Origin: an uncultured Nostocoides sp.
GTDB taxonomy: Bacteria; Actinomycetota; Actinomycetes; Actinomycetales; Dermatophilaceae
Direction of reading: 5' to 3'
Assembly: GCA_937907685.1 (NCBI GenBank)
Contig: CALCXF010000058.1
Location: 1 to 40,432 of the forward strand
DNA length: 40,432 nt
Shown: positions 34,533-40,432 of the stretch, piece by piece
Layout of the letters: each line of letters begins with the position of its first letter
Position numbering within the stretch: position 1 is the first letter of the stretch
The notes under the pieces: model-generated
Told to the model about the DNA's origin: nothing
Databases searched by the model: none
Seen by the model: the letters and a program-made list of their open reading frames with translations, nothing else
Made by a program: the position numbers and the translations under genes

Positions 34533-35234
34533 TCACTGGCGAGCACGCATCACGGTGAGCGCCACGAGGCGCGAGATGACCATCGCGACGTACATGACGC
34601 CGGCCAGCTGCTCCACCGTGCCCATGGCCCGCGCCTCCGGGCGGATCGGGCCGACGTCGGAGAGCCCCACGCTCGTGAGGTTGGCACCCGAGAGGTAGAG
34701 GAGCTCGAGGAAGGTCCGTTGCCCCGGACCGTCGAAGGAGGTGAACGAGTTCGGGTACACCTCCTGGATCGCGAGGAAGACGTAGGCGAACGCGAAGACG
34801 AGCACGGTGAAGCAGGCGCCCACGGCGAACAGCTCGTCCTTGGTCACCCAGGCGTCCTCGAACATGTACGAGATGAGGGCGTAGGCCGTGTAGAAGTAGA
34901 AGACGGCGAGGAAGGAGTGGGCGAGGGCCAGGATGGCCGAGCGGTCGTCGACGAGGCTCCAGATCTCGAAGACCGCGGCGGGGAGCGCCAGGGTCACCGA
35001 CAGCCACGTGAGGGCGGGCGTGCTCCGCACGGTGAAGACGGCGGTGATGAGAGCCGAGAGGCTCAGCAGCGAGATGACGGCGCGACCGTAGTCCGAGGAC
35101 TCGAGGAACGGCAGCAGCAGGATGACGAGGATCTGCACGGTCAGCAGGAATGCCGACGGCTGCTTGCGCAGCGTGGCCTTCCATCGGGCCGATCGGGACG
35201 GGGGTTCCTTGAGGTCCTCCCACAACATGGTCAT
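34533..35234 (-). CDS. Six-TM ion-channel-like protein with atypical filter
   Basis: A 233-residue membrane protein. Hydrophobic helices lie at ~27-45, 51-69, 74-94, 98-124 and 133-156. A re-entrant pore helix (~173-185, TFLELLYLSGANL) and a last helix (~205-229) follow. This is the layout of K+-channel pore domains (Ion_trans_2). The signature T-x-V-G-Y-G-D is replaced by TSVGLSD (187-193): the Tyr and second Gly are lost while the Val, first Gly and Asp remain. No S4-like regular arginine ladder is visible. The ATG lies 6 nt after TACAGT. Confidence 0.8.
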   Translation of the reverse strand: MTMLWEDLKEPPSRSARWKATLRKQPSAFLLTVQILVILLLPFLESSDYGRAVISLLSLSALITAVFTVRSTPALTWLSVTLALPAAVFEIWSLVDDRSAILALAHSFLAVFYFYTAYALISYMFEDAWVTKDELFAVGACFTVLVFAFAYVFLAIQEVYPNSFTSFDGPGQRTFLELLYLSGANLTSVGLSDVGPIRPEARAMGTVEQLAGVMYVAMVISRLVALTVMRARQ

Positions 35235-35240
35235 GGCACC

Positions 35241-35246
35241 ACTGTA
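35241..35246 (-). promoter_or_regulatory. -10 element (TACAGT) of the channel-like gene, leaderless
   Basis: TACAGT on the minus strand ends 6 nt before the ATG at 35234, just downstream of the ftsK stop. It makes the gene transcriptionally independent of ftsK and settles which of two adjacent ATGs is used. Confidence 0.55.
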
Positions 35247-35250
35247 GAAG

Positions 35251-37992
35251 TCACCGGCGGCCGGTGAGCTCCCATGCGTCGTCGCTGCCGTCGTCCCCGG
35301 ACTCTCCGTCGGCCCAGTCCCTCGCGACGGGGTACGGGTCGAGGTCGTCGGCGACGGCGTCGCGCCGGTAGGCGATGACGGGCACCTCCGAGGTGTCGTC
35401 GGTGGAGTCGTCGGTGACCGGCCCCCCGGTCCCGGCGACACCGTCCTCCCGGACGGCATACGAATCGACCGGCTGGTCCGGGACGTCCTCGCCGCGAAGC
35501 AGCGCGAGGGTCGTGGCGAGGTCGTCGGGCTTGACGAGGACGTCGCGGGCCTTGGACCCCTCGGACGGGCCGACGACACCGCGGGACTCCAGCAGGTCCA
35601 TGAGCCGGCCCGCCTTGGCGAAGCCGACGCGCAGCTTGCGCTGGAGCATCGAGGTGGAGCCGAACTGGGTCGTCACGACGAGCTCGGTTGCCTGGAGCAG
35701 CAGGTCGAGGTCGTCGCCGATGTCGTCCTCCACCTGCTTCTTGGGCGCGCTTACCGTGACGTCGTCGCGGTAGGTGGGCCGCAGCTGCTCGGTGACGTGC
35801 TTGACCACGGCGTGGATCTCGGACTCCGTGACCCAGGCACCCTGCACGCGCATCGGCTTGCTGGCGCCCATCGGCAGGAAGAGAGCGTCACCCTGGCCGA
35901 TGAGCTTCTCGGCACCGGGCTGGTCGAGCACCACCCGCGAGTCCGTGACGCTCGACGTCGCGAAGGCCATCCGGGACGGCACGTTGGCCTTGATGAGGCC
36001 GGTGACGACGTCGACGCTCGGCCGCTGCGTGGCGAGCACGAGATGGATGCCGGCCGCCCGGGCGAGCTGGGTGATGCGGACGATGGACTCCTCGACATCA
36101 CGCGGGGCAACCATCATGAGATCCGCCAGCTCGTCGACGACGACGAGGAGGTAGGGATAGGGAGCGAGCACGCGCTCCGAACCGGGCAGCGGTGTCACCT
36201 TCCCGCCCTTGACCGCCTTGTTGAACTCGTCGACGTGCTTGAAGCCGAACGCGGCGAGGTCGTCGTAGCGGGTGTCCATCTCGCGCACCACCCACTGAAG
36301 GGCCTCGGCGGCCTTCTTGGGGTTCGTGATGATCGGGGTGATGAGGTGCGGGATGCCCTCGTACGCCGTGAGCTCGACCCGCTTCGGGTCGACCAGGACC
36401 AGGCGCACCTCCTCGGGCGTCGCACGCATGAGGATCGAGGTGATCATCGAGTTGACGAAGCTCGACTTCCCGGCGCCGGTGGCACCGGCGACGAGGAGGT
36501 GCGGCATCTTCGCGAGGTTGGCGACGACGTAGCCGCCCTCGACGTCCTTGCCGACGCCCATGACCATCGGGTGGTCCGTCCCGCGGGCCACCTGGCTGCG
36601 CAGGACGTCTCCGAGGCTGACCTTCTCCCGGTCGAGGTTGGGGATCTCGATGCCGATCGCCGACTTCCCGGGGATGGGACTCAGGATCCGCACATCGGCC
36701 GAGGCGACGGCATACGCGATGTTCTTGGAGAGCGCGGTGACACGCTCGACCTTGATCCCCGGGCCGAGCTCCACCTCGTACCTCGTCACCGTCGGGCCAC
36801 GGCTGAAGCCGGTGACCTGGGCGTCGATCTCGAACTGGTCGAGCACCGTGGTCAGCGACTCCACGATGCGGTCGTTGGCCGCGCTCCGGGCCTTGTGCGG
36901 GCTACCCGGCTCGAGCAGTGCGGCGTCGGGGAGGGTGTACGTCACGTCGCCCGCGAGCGAGAGCTGTTCGACGCGCTGCGGCAGCGGCGTGGTCGGCGGC
37001 GGCTCCAGCGGCACCCGCTCCGGGACGGGACCCCGCGCTGCCGGTCCGCCGATGGCGGTGGCCTCGCCACCTTCGCCCGGGACCGCCGGGGGCGCAGTGG
37101 TCCGCTTCTGGCCCGGGCGGAGCCGCTTGCCGGTGACCGGGTCGACGAGCGCGGCCTGCTCGAACGCCTCGTCGCCGACCCGCGGACCCTCGTCGTGGAG
37201 AGCACCGCCTCGGCCGGGACGGCGGAGGCCCCTCCTCGGATCGGCGGTGTCGGCCCCGTCGACCGACGGGGCGGTCGGGTGGCCGGTGAGCCGGTCGCCG
37301 AGGGCCCGCAGGCGGGTGGGCACCTGGTGCAACGGGGTCGCGGTGATGACGAGGAGTCCGAAGAGTGCGAGGAGGAGGAGCAGCGGCACGGCGCCGTAGA
37401 CGGAGACCGCCGCCTCCAGGGGGCTGGAGGAGAGGAAGCCGAGGATGCCGCCCGCAGCCCGCATCCCGTCGGCCCCCTCAGGCGGGGTGGGGACCCCGGC
37501 GGCGACGTGGGTCAGGCCGCAGGCCGCGAAGGCGAGGGCGATCGTCCCGACGGCCGCACGTGAGGTCGCCGCCTCGTCCTGGGGGGTGCGCAGCATCCGG
37601 ATGCCGAACGCGAGCAGGACCAGTGGCACGGCGTAGCCCACCTTGCCGAAGGTCCCTGCGACGACGGCATGGACGATCGTCCCCACCGCACCCGGCATCC
37701 CCCACCACTCCCTGGCCGCGACGACGACGGCGAGGGCGACGAGGAGGAGGCCGATACCGTCGCGCCGGTGCTCGGGCTGGAGGTCGCGGCCGGTGTCCCC
37801 CACCTTGCGGGCGACGGCACCGGTCGCGTGGGCCAGGCCCATCCAGGTGTTCTGGACGGCCCGTACCGGGAGCGGAAGACGCCGGGACCGGGCCTTGCGG
37901 GAGCGTCCACCCGAGCGAGCTGTGGTGCGCTGACCCCGTGGGGGTGTGGACGTCGTGCGGCCGCGCGACGGGGAAGACGTACGAGTCGCCAT
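35251..37992 (-). CDS. ftsK: DNA translocase FtsK
   Basis: Septal DNA pump that clears chromosome dimers. The 913 residues have a basic Ser/Thr/Arg-rich N-terminus (~1-70) and four TM helices (~79-98, 108-135, 146-166, 188-215). A Pro/Gly-rich linker leads to the motor domain with Walker A GATGAGKSS (~498-506) and Walker B LVVVDELADLMM (~613-624). The gamma winged-helix domain (ATELVVTTQFGSTSMLQRKL, ~760-830) recognises KOPS and activates XerD. A ~70-residue acidic tail follows. The ATG is 6 nt after TAGCCT. It is followed on the same strand by the channel-like gene. Confidence 0.97.
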   Translation of the reverse strand: MATRTSSPSRGRTTSTPPRGQRTTARSGGRSRKARSRRLPLPVRAVQNTWMGLAHATGAVARKVGDTGRDLQPEHRRDGIGLLLVALAVVVAAREWWGMPGAVGTIVHAVVAGTFGKVGYAVPLVLLAFGIRMLRTPQDEAATSRAAVGTIALAFAACGLTHVAAGVPTPPEGADGMRAAGGILGFLSSSPLEAAVSVYGAVPLLLLLALFGLLVITATPLHQVPTRLRALGDRLTGHPTAPSVDGADTADPRRGLRRPGRGGALHDEGPRVGDEAFEQAALVDPVTGKRLRPGQKRTTAPPAVPGEGGEATAIGGPAARGPVPERVPLEPPPTTPLPQRVEQLSLAGDVTYTLPDAALLEPGSPHKARSAANDRIVESLTTVLDQFEIDAQVTGFSRGPTVTRYEVELGPGIKVERVTALSKNIAYAVASADVRILSPIPGKSAIGIEIPNLDREKVSLGDVLRSQVARGTDHPMVMGVGKDVEGGYVVANLAKMPHLLVAGATGAGKSSFVNSMITSILMRATPEEVRLVLVDPKRVELTAYEGIPHLITPIITNPKKAAEALQWVVREMDTRYDDLAAFGFKHVDEFNKAVKGGKVTPLPGSERVLAPYPYLLVVVDELADLMMVAPRDVEESIVRITQLARAAGIHLVLATQRPSVDVVTGLIKANVPSRMAFATSSVTDSRVVLDQPGAEKLIGQGDALFLPMGASKPMRVQGAWVTESEIHAVVKHVTEQLRPTYRDDVTVSAPKKQVEDDIGDDLDLLLQATELVVTTQFGSTSMLQRKLRVGFAKAGRLMDLLESRGVVGPSEGSKARDVLVKPDDLATTLALLRGEDVPDQPVDSYAVREDGVAGTGGPVTDDSTDDTSEVPVIAYRRDAVADDLDPYPVARDWADGESGDDGSDDAWELTGRR

Positions 37993-37998
37993 GGGCGC

Positions 37999-38004
37999 AG
38001 GCTA
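37999..38004 (-). promoter_or_regulatory. -10 element (TAGCCT) of ftsK, leaderless
   Basis: TAGCCT on the minus strand ends 6 nt before the ftsK ATG. It lies in the 101-bp rnj-ftsK spacer. Confidence 0.6.
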
Positions 38005-38045
38005 CGCGACAGTCACACCGGACACATGCGTCACACGCGGAACAG

Positions 38046-38057
38046 CGATGATCATCG
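38046..38057. repeat. 12-bp perfect palindrome in the rnj-ftsK spacer
   Basis: CGATGATCATCG reads identically on both strands, about 42 bp upstream of the ftsK -10 hexamer. It could be a dimeric-regulator site; it is too short a hairpin for a terminator. May be chance. Confidence 0.3.
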
Positions 38058-38093
38058 TGAGGCTACGGCAGAAGGGGTGCCGCGCAGTACGGG

Positions 38094-39779
38094 TCAGGCC
38101 TCGATGACCATGGGGATGATCATCGGTCGACGGCGGAGCTTGCGCCCCAACCAGCCACCCACCGACCGGCGGATGACCTGCTGGAGCTGGTAGGTGTCCG
38201 CGACGCCGTTCGCCGTGGCCTCGTCGAGCGCCTGCACGAGCTGCGGCATGACATCGTCGAACACGACCTCGTCCTCGACGAAACCTCTCGCCGTGATCTC
38301 GGGTCCGGCGATGATCTTGCCGGTCATGGAGTCGACGACCACCGTGACGGAGATGAAGCCCTCGTCGCGCAGGATCCGACGGTCCTTGAGCAGGCCTTCG
38401 TCCGCCCCGCCCACGGAGGCGCCGTCCACGTAGACGTAGCCCGATGGGACCGCTCCCGAGACCGCTGCCTTCCCGTCGACCAGGTCGACGGCCACACCGT
38501 CCTCGACGACGACGACACGGTCACGCGGGACGCCCGTGGCGACGGCGAGCTCGGCGTTGGCGACGAGGTGGCGCCACTCCCCGTGCACGGGCATGACGTT
38601 GCGTGGCCGGACGATGTTGTAGCAGTAGAGGAGCTCCCCGGCGCTGGCATGCCCCGACACGTGCACCCTCGCGTTCCCCCGGTGGACGACTGCCGCCCCG
38701 AGGCGCATGAGTCCGTTGATCACCCGGTACACGGCGTTCTCGTTGCCGGGGATGAGCGAGGACGCCAGCAACACCGTGTCGCCGCGGCCCACGTCGATCC
38801 GGTGGTCGCGGTTCGCCATGCGGGACAGTGCCGCCATCGGCTCGCCCTGGCTGCCGGTGCAGATGAGGACGATCTGGTCGTCGCGCAGGTCGTCCAGCTG
38901 CTTGACGTCGACGAGGACGCCGGCGGGCACGTGCAGGTAGCCGAGCTCGGCCGCGATGCCCATGTTCCGGACCATCGACCGGCCGACCATGGCCACCTTG
39001 CGCCCCGCCTTGTCCGCGGCGTCGAGCACCTGCTGCACGCGGTGCACGTGGGACGAGAAGCAGGCGACGATGACCCGGCGCTCGGCGTGCCGGAACACCT
39101 TGTCGATGGCCGAGGCGATGTCGCGCTCCGGGGTCGTGAAGCCGGGCACCTCGGCGTTGGTGGAGTCGGTGAGGAAGAGGTCGACGCCCTCCTCCCCCAG
39201 CCGGGCGAACGCCCGCAGGTCGGTGAGCCGGCCGTCGAGGGGCAGCTGATCCATCTTGAAGTCGCCGGTGTGCAGCAGCGTCCCCCCCGAGGTGCGCACC
39301 GCGACGGCGAGCGCATCGGGGATGGAGTGGTTCACGGCGACGAACTCGCAGTCGAAGTGGCCGAGCCGCTCGCGGTCCCCCTCACGCACCCCGAGCGTGT
39401 AGGGCCGGATGCGGTGCTCCTTGAGCTTCGCCTCGACGAGGGCCAGCGTCAGCTGTGAACCCACCAGCGGCAGGTCGGGCTTGAGGCGCAGGAGATAGGG
39501 CACCGCGCCGATGTGGTCCTCGTGCCCGTGGGTGAGGACGACCGCCTGGACGGTGTCGAGGCGGTCCTTGATGTACTCGAAGTCCGGGAGGATGAGGTCG
39601 ATGCCCGGGTGGTGGTCATCGGGGAACAACACCCCGCAGTCGATGATGAGCAGCTGCCCCCGGTGCTCGATCACCGTCATGTTGCGGCCGATCTCGCCCA
39701 GGCCGCCCAGGGGCACGATGCGGACGCCGCCGTCCACGAGCGGACCGGGAAGGTCGAGCTCGGGGTGGGGGTGGCTCAT
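38094..39779 (-). CDS. rnj: Ribonuclease J
   Basis: Metallo-beta-lactamase/beta-CASP RNase with 5'-to-3' exo- and endonuclease activity in rRNA maturation and mRNA decay. The 561 residues contain the zinc motif THGHEDHIGA (His84, His86, Asp88, His89), HTGDFKMD, the beta-CASP region with LTDSTNAEVPG and CTGSQGEPMAAL, HVSGHASAGELL, and the C-terminal RNase J domain. The ATG overlaps the dapA stop (ATGA). The dapA-rnj pair is conserved in mycobacteria (Rv2753c-Rv2752c). Confidence 0.96.
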   Translation of the reverse strand: MSHPHPELDLPGPLVDGGVRIVPLGGLGEIGRNMTVIEHRGQLLIIDCGVLFPDDHHPGIDLILPDFEYIKDRLDTVQAVVLTHGHEDHIGAVPYLLRLKPDLPLVGSQLTLALVEAKLKEHRIRPYTLGVREGDRERLGHFDCEFVAVNHSIPDALAVAVRTSGGTLLHTGDFKMDQLPLDGRLTDLRAFARLGEEGVDLFLTDSTNAEVPGFTTPERDIASAIDKVFRHAERRVIVACFSSHVHRVQQVLDAADKAGRKVAMVGRSMVRNMGIAAELGYLHVPAGVLVDVKQLDDLRDDQIVLICTGSQGEPMAALSRMANRDHRIDVGRGDTVLLASSLIPGNENAVYRVINGLMRLGAAVVHRGNARVHVSGHASAGELLYCYNIVRPRNVMPVHGEWRHLVANAELAVATGVPRDRVVVVEDGVAVDLVDGKAAVSGAVPSGYVYVDGASVGGADEGLLKDRRILRDEGFISVTVVVDSMTGKIIAGPEITARGFVEDEVVFDDVMPQLVQALDEATANGVADTYQLQQVIRRSVGGWLGRKLRRRPMIIPMVIEA

Positions 39780-40432
39780 CGGGTCGGCAGCGTCGCGAGG
39801 GCGGAGCGGAGCAGCTCGAGGTGCTCCGGTGGCGACTCCACGAGCGGCAGGCGTACGGTCGCCGACTCCAGGACACCGAGCTCGACCAGGGCCGCCTTGG
39901 CCATGATCGCCCCCTGGGACGTCGTCATGATCGCGTCGACGACGGGGATGAGGGAGGTGTGCAGGCGGCGAGCCTCCGGGAGGTCCCCGCGGTCGACGGC
40001 GGCGACCATCGCGGCATACTGCTCACCCGCCACATGCCCGACGACGGACACCAGGCCGAACGCTCCTTCGGCGAGCAGCGGGAGGTTGACCTCGTCCGCG
40101 CCGCTGAACCAGAGCAGGTCGGTCCCGGCCATGACCTTGGTGGACGCCCACAGGTCGCCCTTGGCGTCCTTGACGGCGGTGATCCGAGGGTGTTCGGCGA
40201 GGCTGACAAGTGTCTCCGTCGTGAAGGGGATGCCGGTGCGCGAGGGAATGTCGTAGAGCATGACCGGGAGGTCCGTCGTGTCGGCGACCGCGCGGCAGTG
40301 CGCGATGACGCCTGCCTGGGTGGGCTTGTTGTAGTACGGCGTCACGAGGAGGAGTGCGTCGGCCCCGGCCGCGGCCGCGCGCCGCGCCATGTCCACGGCG
40401 TGGCGGGGGGGTGTTGGCCCCCCCCCCCCCCC
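39776..40432 (-). CDS. dapA: 4-hydroxy-tetrahydrodipicolinate synthase, 3' part (5' end beyond window)
   Basis: Condenses pyruvate with aspartate semialdehyde in lysine/DAP synthesis. About 207 C-terminal residues can be read from VDMARRAAAAGADALLLVTP onward, with YYNKPTQAG (active-site Tyr), MLYDIPSRTG, the Schiff-base lysine in ITAVKDAKGD, and GADEVNLPLLAEGAFG. Upstream of VDM I would expect roughly A-N-D-T-A-H-A. The bases instead give an out-of-register Pro/Arg stretch and then a G-run (minus strand), so the 5' part is corrupted by the sequence end (see 40405-40432). The stop overlaps the rnj start. Confidence 0.92.
   Translation of the reverse strand, partial: GGGGGPTPPRHAVDMARRAAAAGADALLLVTPYYNKPTQAGVIAHCRAVADTTDLPVMLYDIPSRTGIPFTTETLVSLAEHPRITAVKDAKGDLWASTKVMAGTDLLWFSGADEVNLPLLAEGAFGLVSVVGHVAGEQYAAMVAAVDRGDLPEARRLHTSLIPVVDAIMTTSQGAIMAKAALVELGVLESATVRLPLVESPPEHLELLRSALATLPTR
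40405..40432. other. Homopolymer-rich sequence end, probable assembly artefact
   Basis: The last bases comprise seven G (40405-40411), GTGTTGG-like sequence and fifteen consecutive C (40418-40432) inside dapA. The encoded protein departs from the DapA family and the frame shifts there. This looks like degraded read ends at a contig boundary rather than biology. Confidence 0.75.

Noticed and set aside
35797-37563. 588-codon plus-strand open frame
   Set aside because: Antisense to the ftsK motor domain; shadow frame.
1-40432. CRISPR arrays, tRNA genes, IS elements or prophage genes
   Set aside because: No regularly spaced repeats, cloverleaf-like sequences, transposase/integrase motifs or phage structural proteins were recognised on reading both strands; small RNAs cannot be excluded.

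Overview
This window is a high-GC actinobacterial chromosome segment, densely packed with housekeeping genes. The block hflX / dapF-miaA / miaB / recX-recA / DUF3046 / clgR-cinA-pgsA-rimO / ftsK / rnj / dapA matches the gene order I know from Mycobacterium and other Actinomycetota. The strong G+C bias, GTG starts and paucity of Shine-Dalgarno sites at operon-first genes fit too. I infer a Micrococcales organism, perhaps Intrasporangiaceae, but the family is a guess. No rRNA, tRNA, CRISPR array, insertion sequence or prophage was recognised.

Layout. 1-4.5 kb: holA (cut by the left edge) and dinG on the minus strand, divergent from fhs (formate-THF ligase). 4.5-7.1 kb: a tandem GNAT protein and the ribosome-associated GTPase HflX. 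7.2-10.3 kb: a methyltransferase facing an overlapping def-miaA-dapF operon. 10.3-14.7 kb: a flavoprotein combining a degenerate receiver domain with a thioredoxin-reductase fold, a 65-residue membrane-anchored protein, miaB, a 363-bp stretch without a convincing gene, and two newly delineated small genes (85 and 67 residues). 14.8-17.8 kb: GNAT, YccF, then recX-recA with a rich control region. 17.8-20.7 kb: a three-gene ABC-2 exporter lying between recA and its usual neighbour DUF3046. 20.8-24.5 kb: the agmatine-to-putrescine pair aguB-aguA and a DHA2-type drug exporter. 24.6-30.2 kb: the repair pair lhr-nei2. 30.2-33.3 kb: a tightly overlapping rimO-pgsA-cinA-clgR operon. 33.3-35.2 kb: a dipeptidase and a 6-TM channel-like protein with an atypical filter. 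35.2-40.4 kb: ftsK, rnj and dapA. The last ~28 bases end in homopolymer runs and look like a contig-end artefact.

Functional themes are DNA damage response and repair (recA, recX, dinG, lhr, nei2, holA), radical-SAM and other RNA/ribosome modification or maturation (miaA, miaB, rimO, rnj, hflX, def), and diaminopimelate synthesis (dapA, dapF). clgR encodes an activator of protein quality control.

The most informative regulatory observations are these. First, many genes start exactly 6-7 nt after a TANNNT -10 hexamer, implying widespread leaderless transcripts and fixing several starts. Second, recA carries both a LexA box and a RecA-NDp-type promoter. I found no clearly undescribed multi-gene system. 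The best candidates for new biology are the two small genes at 14.2-14.7 kb, the inverted-repeat-controlled small membrane protein at 12.1 kb, the receiver-flavoprotein fusion, and the ABC exporter in the recA neighbourhood.
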